Source of the DNA: Prorocentrum cordatum
Lineage: Eukaryota; Sar; Dinophyceae; Prorocentrales; Prorocentraceae
Length of the DNA: 64,000 bases
Direction of reading: 5' to 3'
Assembly: GCA_963575745.1 (NCBI GenBank)
Contig: CAUYUJ010016716.1
Coordinates: 1-64,000 of the forward strand
Shown: positions 11,432 through 23,110 of the stretch, piece by piece
Layout: every line of letters starts with the position of its first letter
How positions within the stretch are numbered: the first letter of the stretch is position 1
Translations under genes and position numbers: made by a program
Notes under the pieces: model-generated
What the model saw: only the letters and a program-made list of their open reading frames with translations
The model's database searches: none
What the model was told of the DNA's origin: nothing

Positions 11432-11730
11432 TATACATAGATCGCGCGAGAGAGAGAAAGAGGAAGATAAGCGAAAGTGGGAGGAGAGGGGGGGGATCGG
11501 GATAAGGTATGAGTGGGAGAGGAGGAGGAGGAGGAGGAGGAGGAGGAGGAGGAGGAGGAGACGGGGATGGAGCCAACGAGGGATAGAGAGGGGGAGTGAG
11601 GTACGGCAGTAAGGGGAGAGAGCAAGAAACAGAGAGAGAGAGAGGAGCACACACACAGACACACGCACGCACGCACATTCACACACAACACACACACACG
11701 CACATTCACACACACACACGAACGCATAAA
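11270..11730. repeat. (GA)n, (GGA)n and (CA)n simple repeats
   Basis: GA-rich runs occur at 11280-11335 and 11390-11460, (GGA)n at 11520-11562 and (CA)n-rich sequence at 11650-11720. Confidence 0.9.
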
Positions 11731-11759
11731 GATGTATATGCGAATTCAGTGGCCTTCGG

Positions 11760-12420
11760 CCCATCCCGACACCCTTGCCTGGGCTTTGGACAAGGGGCAT
11801 GTTGGATGCATCTTGGGGTCTCGTGGGATACCTGTTGGGGGCCTCTTGAAGGCCTCCTTGGGGACTCTTGGGGTCCTCTTGGATGCGCCGTTGATGCATC
11901 TTGGCAATTTCTTTAGGCCTCTCGCGCGCTGATTGGGGGCGTATAAAAGTGGGCCTCTGGGGGCCTCTTTGGGACCTGCTGCTGGTCTCAGAGGCCATCT
12001 TTGGGAGACGAGTTAGAAAAAATGATCTCGGGCTCCCCTTTCTGTGCCTCTCTTGCGGCCGTCTTGGGATCGTTGTTGGCCCTCTTGAGAGCATGGGGGC
12101 CGTTTTGCAGCGATGCCGGGGCCTCTTCGGCCGTCTTGGACGCTCTTACGACGTGCGTGGCGAGCGTGCCAAAATCCTACAACAACCAAGTGTGTATTTC
12201 AATGGTTTGGGCACCGTGGTCCAGCCCAGAGGGCCTCGTCGGCCAAAGAGGCCCCCAAGAGGGGTTCACAGGGGGCCAGGAGGCCACCCCAGGCCAGGTT
12301 GGAAGTGTGGATTCCAAGCCACGCGTCAGGTGCCTCTGGAAAAGGCACGCGAGGGTGCCCAACGGCGCCCAATAGCGGCCAGAACGCGGGCGTCTGGACC
12401 CCTCAAAGAGCATCTGCGCT
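11760..12420. repeat. Degenerate TTGGGGGCCTC minisatellite
   Basis: Short degenerate units around ttgggggcctctt recur through the stretch, changing orientation near 12220 (gaggcccccaagagg). The same motif family is at 19195-19360, 32790-32860, 40230-40440, 43830-43980 and 58080-58260. Confidence 0.6.
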
Positions 12421-12479
12421 TCGGAACGCGAATGGGGATCCGAATGGACCTGGAGACGCTCTACCCACTGCCTGCGACT

Positions 12480-12770
12480 TTATGTTTGTGTACATGCATC
12501 ATATACACACAGGTTCGTGCACACATAGCTGGATACACACACGCATATGATCTCCATATCGGCAAGCATGTATATCGACCAAAAGAGAGAGATAGAGAGA
12601 GAGAGAGAGTGCCAGAGATAGAGAGACAAGCATTCCATTTTACATACAACAAGAGAGAGATAGAGATAAACAACAAATTACAGAGAGAGAGAGAAACAAC
12701 TACTCAGATATAGAGATGGAGAGAGGCAGCGAGAGAAAGAGAGAGAGAGGAAAGAGATAAAGATGCAGGA
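12480..12770. repeat. CATA-rich and (GA)n simple sequence
   Basis: A catacac-rich stretch is followed by imperfect (GA)n/(GATA)n up to 12770. No gene is seen. Confidence 0.8.
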
Positions 12771-12799
12771 GGGGGTGATAGAAATAGGACCGAAGCGCG

Positions 12800-12910
12800 G
12801 ATGCTTGCATTCAAGTTGCGGTGGTCAACCAGGCGACCGTCGACTCGCTTGCGAGCATGAACTTCACAATCATCGGGGAGGACTGCGTGAAGGGGTGCCC
12901 TACCTCAACC
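12800..12910 (+). other. Short coding-like fragment, unrecognised
   Basis: One frame reads VNQATVDSLASMNFTIIGED before running into serine/proline-rich, CT-rich sequence. The composition is protein-like for about 30 residues only. I recognise no family, and it may be chance. Confidence 0.12.
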
Positions 12911-13196
12911 TCGTCGTCACCCTCTTTTCCGCCTCTCTCCTCCTTCCCCAGTTCTCCTCCAGCTGGAATCGACGAGGGCCCATGGAGGGAGCACCCAGCG
13001 ACTGCGAAGGAGCGTGTGCCTTGCGCAGCGACATGGGGCCCAGTGGCCTGCGGGCCAGCCAGCCGCAACGGCAGCGGCCCACGCGGGAGAGGCTGCAGGA
13101 TGTTCTCTCGCGGCAAGGGGGAGGCATACGACGAAGCCAGGACGAGGACACTTTCGGGTGAGGGTACATCGAGAATCTCTGAGATCTGGCGGCTTT

Positions 13197-13861
13197 GGAG
13201 GATGCATCGGGCGCCGCGGCCTTCTCAGAGCGTTCCGGAACGCTCTAAGAGCGATCCAGAGAGCTCCGGAACGGATTATCGTCGTCCTAGCCCCGTCCTA
13301 AGGCATCGGCGTTCTGCGAGGGGCCGCCGACCACTGGTTAGGTGTAAGGTCTCGGGGCCCTCTTGATGTCTAGAAATACGTATTCGTTTTGCGCGTGTTC
13401 GTTACATGCTTGGTCATTCTCGCTTTTCTCAGCGATGAGACGTTCCAGTTTCGTTCCAGGTTCGTTCTGGTGACGTTACAGTTTCGTCTCAGTTTCGTCC
13501 TAGCGTCGTCTCAGCTTGGGTCCCGTGTCGTTTCCGTTTCATTCCAGTTGAGTTGCAGTCTCGTCGCAGTTGAGTTCTAGATTCGTGCCTTTTTCGTTTC
13601 AGTTTCGTTCCGCTTTCGTCGCAACGTATGCCCAGTTTTGCCCCAGTGCGAGACCAGAACGAAACTGGAAAGAACATCAGGAGCGCGTGCATCATTGAAG
13701 GGCCCCGCGACCTCTCACCTAACCAGTGGTCGCCGCCCCCTCGCGGAACGCCGATGCCTTAGGACGGGGCTAGGACGACGATAATCCGTTCCAGAGCGTT
13801 TCAGATCACTCAGAGCGGTCCGGAACGCTCTGAGAAGGCCGCGGCGCCCGATGCATCCTCC
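13197..13861. mobile_element. Large inverted repeat with 170-bp arms
   Basis: 13197-13366 and 13693-13861 are inverted copies of each other, roughly 90 percent identical by eye. Both contain gcgccgcggccttctcagag and cctagccccgtcctaaggc. The spacer (13370-13690) is a degenerate repeat of agtttcgttcc/agtttcgtctc. A third, diverged copy of the outer part lies at 33655-33770. The homology of that copy extends past the left end of the inverted repeat, so two head-to-head insertions of one repeat are as likely as a single element. Confidence 0.65.
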
Positions 13862-14197
13862 GTGGCACATCGTATCTCCTCGCCGGGAGCCCCGCTCAAG
13901 AGCCGCGTGCTGCTGCGTACGTGGTAGACAGTGGCCTCTGGAGTCGTTCACGGCGGCCGCTTCTGCCCTCTCTGTGTAGGAGCCCTGGCCGAGGGCGCAC
14001 CACAAAGGCCCGCATGAGAGGTCAAGCGCGACTGAATTTTCAGTCGGGCATGTTCCTCTACTGGAGGAATATCCAAGAATAGTTTATCAGAAAGTGTCGT
14101 GACGACTTGTCGTGCTCTTTTGTTCCCACATCCAAAGTGGGGTTCTTGTTTTCTCTGGACACCCCGCGCAGGAACAGGAACCCACCATCATCATCAT

Positions 14198-14402
14198 CAC
14201 TCATTCCTCACCCACTCACTCATCATCCCTCACACACTCACTCACTCACTCACTCACTCACTCACTCACTCACTCACTCATTCACTGACTCATCAGCACT
14301 CACATATGATGATGAGTGTGAGCGTGAGAGAGTGTGTGATGATGATCATCATCATCACCAGTCAGTCAGTCAGTCAGTCAGTCACTCACTCACTCACTCG
14401 CC
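14198..14402. repeat. (CTCA)n and (CAGT)n microsatellites
   Basis: cactcact repeats run from about 14210 to 14285 and cagtcagt repeats from about 14358 to 14400, inside the larger element. Confidence 0.95.
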
Positions 14403-14415
14403 TTGGGCCTCGTCT

Positions 14416-15018
14416 GTGAGTGAATTATGAGGAAGTCTCAGGCGGGAACCCCCTCCCTGTGGGGCCCGCAGATTATGTTACTAATCCGAGCGGATCATCC
14501 AATTCCTGTAACTGTCGCCACTTTTGGGCTCTCGCGCTGCCAGAACGCCATTCCCAGGCCACATTTGTGAGTGACTTGCGAGGAAGTCTCAAGCGGGAGC
14601 CCCCTCCCTATGGGGCCCGCGGATCATGTTATTAATCCGAGCGGGTCATCCAATTCCTGTAACTGTCGCCACTTTTGGGCTCTCGCGCTGCCAGAACGCC
14701 ACTCCCAGGCCACATGTGTGAGTGAATTGCGAGGACGTCTCAAGCGGGAGCCCCCTCCCTCTGGGGCCCGCGGATCATGTTATTAATCCGAGCGGGTCAT
14801 CCAATTCTTGTAACTGTCGCCACGTTTGGGCTCTCGCGCTGCCAGAACGCCATTCCCAGGCCACATGTTGAATGCCTGGAGCCAACCGTAGGCCACTTCG
14901 TGACCTTCGTGCTCCCAGAACACCATTCCGGGGCCTTATTTTGAATGCCAAGAGCCAATTCGTGTTCTTCGTGTTCCCAGAACACCACTCCCGGGCCACT
15001 TTCTGAATGTCCGGAGCC
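14416..15018. repeat. 151-bp repeat (3 copies) grading into 73-bp satellite
   Basis: gtgagtga starts at 14416, 14567 and 14718, a 151-bp period. Each unit ends in ccagaacgccattcccaggc, which belongs to the 73-bp satellite of 2556-3047. From 14840 the sequence continues as two to three diverged 73-bp units (gaatgcctggagccaacc, taggccacttcgtgaccttc). Confidence 0.85.
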
Positions 15019-15263
15019 AAAACAAGAGGGCGAGGTCGGGGGCAACGTAGGGAGTGGGGGAAGGGCCCGCGCCAAGGCGAGAAGAGATATACGCAGAAGA
15101 GACAGCCAGGACGCCTCACCAACCACGAGGACGACGGTGAGGGTTTTTTCCAGATTCGCCCAGGGGATTTTCATGCGGGGTCCTTCCGTCGGAGTGATTT
15201 GCGCTATTATTTAGGATCTTTGTTCTTCCAAAGTCCGCCTGTAGGAGAGCATGCCCGACCTAA

Positions 15264-16890
15264 GACTAAATGCTTACAGCAACATGATGTGGAGGCGCTG
15301 CCACGCCCTGGCGCCATTCTGGTCTGTTCACTTCCGAGGGTCTCGCCATGAGGGCGCGACGACTTGAGAGCGCGTGCTCTCGCCAAGAAAGAGACGGGCT
15401 CCAAGGCACACAAAGCCATACAGTGATGCGGACCTGATGTCGCCAATGCTTCGTCTCATCTTTTGTCGGGCCATCTGCTTCGGCTGGTCCAGGACATCAT
15501 GGCGCAACCTCCGCCATAGGGGGCTGCGGAGCTCCAGTTGTTGTGCTGTTGCCGATCCAGATGCAAACGTCTCCCTTGTTTTGCGGTAGCAGGGCCTGTT
15601 TGCGTGGTGAGGCACACGCAACGCATGTCCGTAGTTCACTGATGATGATGGCAATTATTCATCGCTAGATGATCTGCTCGAAAGTGCCATTTCCCAGGAG
15701 TTCATCAAGTCCCACTGCTTCCTCAAATGACCAGATACACGCGGTGCCCGTTGGTCGTTATCGAATGCATTATTAGTGCCAATCGCTCGTAAAGGCGCTC
15801 GACGTCTGTCGCAGGCTTTCTACATAGGTCCAGCATATCCCAGCAACCACACCCCGCGCACGCCACCTCTTCTGCGTAATCAAAATTCCCGACGTAATCC
15901 GTGCACTTGTCAGCACCCTCGTCGGCGAATCCCATGCGTTCTTATTGACGCCACTTGCTTCATCTGGCAACCAGGGCCTAGACAAGTTAACTCGACACAG
16001 CCACGTAAACAAGGCCGATCAAACCACGGCCAACTGCTTGCCAGCCGTACCAGACGTACACAACTTTTGACATGCCAGAGCGGACTTGACTACCAACACA
16101 GCAGAACACAGTGTCGAACAGACCTGGCCAACACAAAACATCAGTGAGCATCACAAGACAAACCGTATCGTTCCGCATTGGCTATGCACTTCTTGATGCT
16201 GCGCGCATCCCTATCAGTCTATCCGGACACGATGCCCAGGAGAGTTGCCTGGAGGAGGGGCCCTCGTAAGCACACAGTGAAGCAGGGATGCCAATACTTG
16301 CGAAGTTGGAGGTTCTGGACTCCAGCTGGCAACTTGCGTGACACAGGAACGACGGCCACGATTATGTGACGACTGCGACCATGGGGACTGTCTCCCATCC
16401 ACTCAGGATTCCGAGCCAGTGCAGCTGGCATCTCGACGGTGGCGGATGTGCTATGGTATTGTTGGGTATTCGTGGGGCTTCTGGGATTATCCGAGGTATT
16501 CGTGGTATTCCCCAAACCACGATTGTGCTCAGGCGTTCTTACTTCCGTTCTACGGAACTGGGACTCCGTAATATTACACCACGTCAGAAGGAGCCGCGAG
16601 GAATTTTGCACGCGTCGATCGCATGTGCATGCCCGTAAAGGGAGGCAATCACCATCAGTCGACGTCGATGGTTCGCTTCTGGCTTATGTGATGGACAGTG
16701 TGCAAGAAGGGTTCTTCTAATTCGGACACTTCCCTTTACAGGGTCTACAGAGGAAGTGGGATGACCCCCCTCCCCCCTCCCCAGACTTACCACGCCAGCC
16801 TGGGGATATGCACATTAAATACGATGTTGCCCCATCGCTTGTTTTCCACATGACCCCATACCATCCCAGCCAGGCCAGCAATCCCCCCCA
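15264..16890. other. Unique sequence without recognisable gene
   Basis: There is no repeat structure of note and no frame I can assign. Short frames on both strands (for example around 15370-15650) have mixed composition and no family motif. Confidence 0.55.
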
Positions 16891-17169
16891 TTGTTTGGGG
16901 ATAGTATGATGCGCGCGCACTCGTGTATCACAAATCAGCAATTTGCAACCGTCCCTGGCAAAAATCTGGACAGTCCACGCGCGCCTGGCGTCGCGCGCGC
17001 ATGCCAAAATCCTTCCAAAACCATTGCTCCCGTAAGGGTTTCAAAATCGAGTGCCTCGAAAAGAGATTCAAAACAAATTGCGTGCGTGCTCTGGCGAACC
17101 CAAAAACCATGGTTTTCCAGCATATTCATCGCATGCGACCAAGCCTTGCCTGTCGCGACCAATTCATTG

Positions 17170-17700
17170 ACCCCTATAAAATAATACCATGCGGGCCACT
17201 CGCGCCAGTCGGCCGCGCGCGCATGTCGAAATCCATGCAAAACCTTTCTATCACCGACGCTTCGACACCAACATCGTCCTCGGCGGGATGAGCATCGGCG
17301 CCGTCAGTGGCGTTGCCGTCGTCGTCGCCATTGCCGCCACCAGCATCGCTACTATCATTATCGTGGCTGTTGTCGTCGACTCGCTATGATACCGGGCCCC
17401 CCCCCAAGCCACCGACTCGCACTGAAGTGCCCGCGCGTCAGCGCGGCCTGCGACACGCGCCGGGAAGTGCCTGGCGATTCGCGCCTCCGTTGCCGCCTTG
17501 GTCGCGCCAGCCTAGTTGACCGTGTTGTGCGCGAGCCTGCGCGCGCTAGCGCCGCCGCGACGATGCGCCAGGCAGCGCCAAGGAGTCATCGCAATCGCCG
17601 CCGCAGGGGCTTTTCAAACCCCAAGTTGCGGTTGGGCGGGCGCGATGACTGCGCGAGCAGTGGAGTGGACAACTTCAAATTCCGCAGGGTCATCTGCGCC
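17170..17700 (+). repeat. Dispersed repeat with hydrophobic coding-like core, copy 1
   Basis: The core encodes a hydrophobic stretch (FDTNIVLGGMSIGAVSGVAV, then IATIIIV) up to 17389. It is followed by a GC-rich tail with the landmark gcgcgagcagtggagtggac. Paralogues are at 18630-19090 on this strand and at 42170-42620 and 45560-46260 on the other. The upstream stretch from 16890 also holds loosely repeated gcgcgcatgc(c/g)aaa motifs. Confidence 0.6.
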
Positions 17701-17879
17701 AGTAACGCATCCCATATATTGCGCCACGCACATTTTCTCTAAGGGAAATTTGGATGTAACCCCGCCCGGCTTTATCGCTTCCCCATGGAACAATACAGTT
17801 CACAGATGATTATGCAATATTGTTTTTCTTACATGTTTCATACCAGCCCAGGCAGGCCAGTCCGACCCACCCCCACCCA

Positions 17880-18620
17880 CACACATCATTTGAACAACAT
17901 TTCAGGCACGCGCAATCGTTCATCAACAACGATCATCAATGTACAAGCCCTCGCAAACAACTTGCCAAAGTCCACGCGCACGCGGCGTCGCACATGCCGA
18001 AATCCTTTATAATATTAAAGTTCGCCTGGGTTTCAACATCGAGGTTACCAGAAATAGAACCAATGGGCTGGCAACGTGATGTTTCAGAAAAGGTCTGCAC
18101 GCGCCCATGTGAACTCTTACGAGGACCATGGGTTGTCCTGCATTTTCAGCACATGCGATCAAGCGGGCTTTTCGCGCCCCCTTATCGAGATCCGTCGAAC
18201 GACCTTGCGCGCTTGCTCGGGGGCACGAGCCCAATGCAGAAAATCAGACACAATCCACGCGCGCGACGTCGCTCGCGCATGCCGAACTTCTTCAATATCG
18301 AGGTTCCTGGCAACATATCAACCGAGGATGTCGTACGATGTCAAGACGGATTGCTGACGGACTCCAAGATAGTACCATTCGGATCTCGTGTGGATGTTGT
18401 AGTCGGAATGTCCGTACGGCATGTAAGGTTCAGTTTGGATTTCAAACCAAATTGTTTGGCAATCTTTTTTAAACCAAAAAGAAAAGTCTGCGCGCGCTCT
18501 TGTGCGAATTCTCAAGGCAACGTGACTCTTGAGTATTTCGTCGGATGCGACCAAGTAGGCCTCCCGCGGTCGCATGTCGATATCCTCCGAACGCTTTTGC
18601 GCGCTCGCTGGGGGGCACGG
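17880..18620. repeat. Loose repeats with cgcatgccgaaa and tgcgatcaag motifs
   Basis: Segments near 17960-18170, 18230-18310 and 18480-18600 share the order acgcgc...cgtcgc...gcatgccgaaa and gcgatcaag/gcgaccaag, also seen at 16970-17150. They look like decayed copies of the family at 17170 and 18630. No intact frame. Confidence 0.45.
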
Positions 18621-18629
18621 TCCCTTTCA

Positions 18630-19090
18630 AATCACGACATGCGGGCCATTCGCGCTCTTCGGCAGCGCGCATGTCGAAATTACACACAATGTTTGTCACC
18701 GACGTGTGGACACGGTCATCGTGATCGGCGTGATCACCATCGGTGCCGTCACTGGGCTTGCCGTCGCCATCGTCACCGGCATCGCTAATATCGTCATTGT
18801 GTCTGCCGTTGTCGGCGTCGGCATGATACCAGGCCCGCCCGAGCCACCGTCACTCGCACTGAAGCGCACAGGGAACTGCCCGGTGGTTTGCGCCAGCGCG
18901 GCCGCGTCGGGCGCGCCAGGTAAGCTGGCCGCTCTGCGGGCGAGATTGTGCGCGCTAGCGCGGCCGAAGCGATGTGCCATCCAGCGCTTAGCAGTCATCG
19001 CAATCGCCGCCGCATGGGCTCTGCAAGCCAAATTGCGGGTGGATGGATGGGATGTTTGCGCGGCCAGTGGAGTCCGCAATTCGTTGCGAA
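18630..19090 (+). repeat. Dispersed repeat with hydrophobic coding-like core, copy 2
   Basis: The core reads VDTVIVIGVITIGAVTGLAV, then GMIPGPPEPP. It lines up residue by residue with the minus-strand copy at 45780-45927 (IGAVIGLAVIIATIATSIAT, then AMIPRPPESP). The tail has gcgcggccagtggagtccgc in place of gcgcgagcagtggagtggac. This could be a small membrane protein family or a repeat derived from ATCGCC-type triplets. Confidence 0.55.
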
Positions 19091-19194
19091 CACAAGTTAA
19101 TGGTATCTCACCGATTGCACCACGTAGATTGCATACAATATGTTCTCCTCTGCCAAAGGGTGTCTTAAAAAAGAATTCGGATCTACCGCCCCAA

Positions 19195-19400
19195 CCCTGG
19201 TCTTTTGAGGGGCCTATTGGTGCCATCTTGGAGGCCGTCGGTCAAAAGGGAAACGGTGTCAATTGGGCCCTTTCGCCATCGGGGGCAGACGGATTTGGTC
19301 GTTGGGACGCTCTTGGGCGCCCGTGGGGCCTTTTTGGGCCCTTCTTGGGGCTTGAGCCATCTCGATCGAGGCCTCGGGAGCGACAATGCGAGACGGTGGC
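19195..19400. repeat. TTGGGGGCCTC minisatellite, second locus
   Basis: ggggcctattggtgccatct and ggcctttttgggcccttctt are degenerate units of the family at 11760-12420. Confidence 0.45.
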
Positions 19401-20430
19401 GTTCCGTTGGGTTTTGGCACGGTTTTTGCCTCTTGGGATGGGCAGGGCAAGCTCCATCTTCTCGTCTCCATCCTTCTCTTGGTCTTCACTTTCCTTTCAT
19501 CCTCGCCGTTTGCCTCCTCCTCCTCCTCCTGCGGCGCTTCGGGGCTCCACCTTCCTGCCGAGCTGCTATGCCAGGTAGGCAGTTCCTCGCAACCTCTTTG
19601 GCCCGAGGAAGCCCGACACGAGCAGGGCTTGAGCAGAGTCGCTTCGCCCCGCCCCGCCCCTCCCGCCCCCCCCCCCGGAGCTCGGTCCTCCAGGCCATGG
19701 GTCTGCGCTCGAGCTTGCCCACAAAAGGTTGGCCTTGGCGGTGTTCCCCGCATTCTTGGTGGCGATTTGCTTTACACTGCGTCGCCAACTAGCCCAGCCG
19801 GAACACTATCGGAACAAGTCGGAAATCCACGATTTCTCTCTCACGCCTAGCAGGCGGGCGGGGGATCACAGAACGAGAGAAGACTGAGGAGGTGGACGGA
19901 CGAGGAGGGGCCAGCATGGGTGCGTGCTCAGGACGACAGCACGAGCCCATGCTGCACGACGCCCTTCTTCGAGGCCATGCTGAGTGCGATGCGCGACCGC
20001 CCGGACTGGCCCGGGGTCCGATGCCGGGGGGCATCCGGGTGGACGAGGGCGAGGACGAGAAGCGCCTTCGGGAGGAGGAGGAGGAGGAGGAGGAGGAGGA
20101 GGAGGAGGAGGAGGAGGAGGGATGAGAACAGGTTGCTGGTGGGGAAACCAAGAGGTACCGATACCCGATACCGCTACTCCCCGGACCTCTCCCGGGGCGC
20201 GTTCTGACCAGAGTTTCGAGGCGAATCCCGCGGTGGCGACGAGGGCCGCCCAGGAGGCCCCAAAAAGGGGAAAACGGGGCAAGGGTAGGGTACCTTTTCC
20301 TCTTCCGAGCTGGAGGAAGCGGCGGCGGTGACTATCTGCAGAGGGACGGGCCCGACCTCTCAACCGAGTGCCTGCCGCGCGGGCGCCCTCCCCGCGGCCG
20401 AGGTCAAATGTAGCGTGGCGCCCTCCGTCC
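19401..20430. other. GC-rich spacer with short (GGA)n
   Basis: A pure (GGA)n tract occupies 20072-20121. The remainder is GC-rich with no convincing gene. The stretch ggtaccgatacccgataccg near 20155 resembles the inverted segments at 26680 and 26800. Confidence 0.5.
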
Positions 20431-20434
20431 TCTC

Positions 20435-20735
20435 CCCCCCCCCCTCGTCCTCCTCTCCCTCGTCCTCCTCCCTCGTCCTCCTCTCCCTCGTCCCCCCCCC
20501 TCGTCCTCCTCTCCCTCGTCCTCCTCCCTCGTCCTCCTCCCTCGTCCTCCTTCCTCGTCCTCCTCCCTCGTGCTCCCTCGTGCTCCTCCCTCGTCCCTCC
20601 TCGTCTCCCTCGCCTCCTGCTCCCTCGCCCTCCCCCCTCGCCCTCCTCCCTCGCCTCCTCCTCCCTCGCCCTCCTCCCTCGTCCTCCTCCCTGGCCCCTC
20701 CCCCCCCTCCCTCCTCTCCCTCGTCCTCCCGAGGG
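20435..20735. repeat. (TCCTCCCTCG)n minisatellite
   Basis: About 25 imperfect units of tcctccctcg and its 12-bp variants lie on the plus strand. Confidence 0.9.
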
Positions 20736-20879
20736 CGTGCGGGGGGGGCGGACGGGGCTCTGCCCTGGGAGGCGGCCGGGGCCACGTGTGGGCCGGCAGC
20801 TGCGCGCCCCAGGTGCCGGCGCGGCGCTCGGGCGGCGGTGGGGGGTCAGGCCGCTGCGTCGGCGCGCGCGCAGGGAAAG

Positions 20880-21017
20880 TTCAGTCGGGCCTGCCCCTCT
20901 ACAGGAGGGATGTTCAAAGATAGTCGGGGGCGATTTGTTCTTATTTGTTGTTTTTGTTTCCCATCTGTTTTCATTGTTCGTCCAAAAACCGCCTGTAGGA
21001 GGCCACGCCCGACCTAA
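20880..21017. mobile_element. TTAGGTCGGGC-family MITE, 138 bp
   Basis: The left end TTCAGTCGGGC, followed by ctgcccctctacagg, mirrors the right end cctgtaggaggccac then GCCCGACCTAA. The flanking octamers are AGGGAAAG (20872-20879) and AGGTAAAG (21018-21025), an 8-bp target duplication with one difference. The interior is AT-rich without coding capacity. Octamer duplications are typical of hAT-type transposases, so a non-autonomous hAT-like element is the working assignment. Confidence 0.85.
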
Positions 21018-21179
21018 AGGTAAAGGGAGGAGGGAAGAAGAGGACGAGGCAGGAGCGGGTGGGGGGATCCAGCCAGGCAGGGGGTCTCGGTCTGCCCACA
21101 TCTTCGCTCCCCTGCCGGCGTTCCCTGTCTACCGCCTCTGCGGCCCTTTTCACGCGCATCAGTTAGTTCATTGGGCGTG

Positions 21180-22150
21180 AGCACCATTGGGGGCAGATGC
21201 CTAAGAATTCGGCGAGGACCATCGAAATACCATTACACCCACGGTTGAACCACACACGATATTATCCCTGGTTCGTTTTAGGGGAATCGTCAACGTCTTC
21301 CGTGTGCTTGTGGAGATCCTCCTCTTGTCGCCTGTTCCTGTTCCTCCTCGTCCTTCTCTTCATCCGCCTCTTGCCCCCTCTTCGTGCATCTTCATCAGCA
21401 TGCCATATCATCCTCGACCCTCTTTCTTCCTTATCATCATCCCTTCTCTTCTCCCCCTTCTCCTCATACCTCTTCCTGATACCTTCTCCTGTCTCGTCCG
21501 ATCCCTCCTTTTAGCTCCCTGCTCATCCTGCCTCCTCCACCTCCTCTCCTTCTTCATCCCGCCTTTTCCTCGTGCCTCCTCATGCTTTTGTTGCCCTAAC
21601 CCCTGGGAGTGTTGAGGTGGTACCCAACGTATAGTATGCCATCAGTCAGTTTGGATTACAAACGCGAGGTTGGGGCCCTGCAGGACGGAGTCTCCCGTTC
21701 CAGACTTTCTCGGAAATGACTCACAGACGAGGCCACCGCTCAAGATATCCTCACCATTTACTATATGCCGAAGACCGCACCGGAGCAGTAACATGACCTG
21801 TTTTTTGTTAGCAGGGCTCTCGCTCGAGATTTCGTCACACACCACTCACAGACCTCAAGACATTATCTCTCTGGATTTTCAACAGCTATGCCTGGCACGG
21901 TACGCCGATAACCGCCTCAAATTAATCATATGAGGTGGGGGCCCGATAGGAGGGGAGGGGGGGACTCCCGCTTGAAACATCCTCGCGCTTCAGTCGCAGA
22001 CTGCCCTCGAGACATTCTCACGATTCGCCCCCTGGCGGGGCTCAAGCGCTGAGATTGCTACAGTATGCCGACGACCGCTTCGGATCAGCAATAGAAAGGA
22101 AGGGGCAAGATCGGAGCGGGGTTCGGTTCGATTCTTTTCGCTTCACAAAG
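21180..22150. repeat. Pyrimidine-rich spacer and degenerate 300-bp repeat
   Basis: 21300-21600 is CT-rich. 21680-22090 holds two diverged copies of a roughly 300-bp segment, with landmarks tatgccgaagaccgcaccgg near 21762 and tatgccgacgaccgcttcgg near 22063. It shares gcttgaaacatcctcgcg-type motifs with 7400-7960. Confidence 0.5.
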
Positions 22151-22185
22151 GCTAGGCCCCCCTGATGTGAGTGTGACAGGGCGCG

Positions 22186-22317
22186 ATGATGATGATGCTG
22201 ATGATGATGCTGATGATGATGATACTGATGCTGATGCTGATGATGTTGATGTTGATGTTGACGGTGATAAGGAGGATGACGATGAATGCTGATGATGATG
22301 ACGGTTGTGGTGGTGGA

Positions 22318-22362
<45 letters not shown>

Positions 22363-23110
22363 AATGATGATGGTACTGATGATGAGGATGATGATGATGA
22401 TTATAAAGAGTATGACGGTGCTGCTGAATATGATGGTACTGTATTTGATGCAGGTGTTGGTGATGATGATGATGATGATGATGATGCTGATGATCATGAT
22501 TATGCTGATGGTGTTGGTGGTGGTGATGACACTGATGACGGTGGTGATCGTGGCGATGATGATGGTGATGGTGATGATAATGTGTGTGATAATGGTGGTG
22601 ATGATGTTATTCCTGCTGGTGTTGATGATGGTGTTTGTGCCGATGATGACGATGATAATGCTAATGGCGATAATGATGCCGATGAGAATGGTGCCGCTGC
22701 TGCTGAAGTTCATGATGACGGTAGTGATGGTGATGTTGATGATGCCGATGGCGATGTTGATTATTACGATGATGTTGAAGATTATGATTTTGAACATGAT
22801 GATGATGATGATGATGATGATAATGATGATGATGATGATGTTGGTGTTAGTGTTGATGTTGGTGATGAAGATTACGATGCTGATAGTGACGATGACGATG
22901 ATGATGGTGATGATGATAATGATGATGACGATGATGATGATGATGATGATGGTGATGATGATGGTGATGGTGATGGTGATGGTGATGCTGATTATGGTGG
23001 TGGTGATTGCGATTGTGATGGCGATGGTGATGGTGACGGTCCTGATGATAATAGTAGGTTTGTTGCTGGTGGTGGTGGGGATGAAGTTGATGTTGATACT
23101 GACCACGGCG
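22186..23110. repeat. Degenerate (GAT)n microsatellite
   Basis: About 925 bp of gat/ggt/gct triplets. The open frame of aspartate, or of methionine in another phase, is a product of the triplet repeat and not a gene. Confidence 0.95.

Larger units (their letters stand above)
14038..15263. mobile_element. TTAGGTCGGGC-family element carrying satellite arrays
   Basis: The left end (cagtcgggcatgttcctcta, then ggaggaatatcc) and right end (gtccgcctgtaggagagcat, then gcccgacctaa) match the terminal inverted repeats of the short elements at 20880, 27449 and 38358. The flanks are GACTGAAT at 14030-14037 and GACTAAAT at 15264-15271, an 8-bp target duplication with one difference. The inside is a (CTCA)n tract, a 151-bp tandem repeat and diverged 73-bp satellite units. 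Two separate truncated elements would be the alternative. Confidence 0.55.

Noticed and set aside
19346-19356. gcttgagccat as another spliced-leader relic
   Set aside because: Only about 10 bases agree with the leader and no ORF follows, so chance is the simpler explanation.
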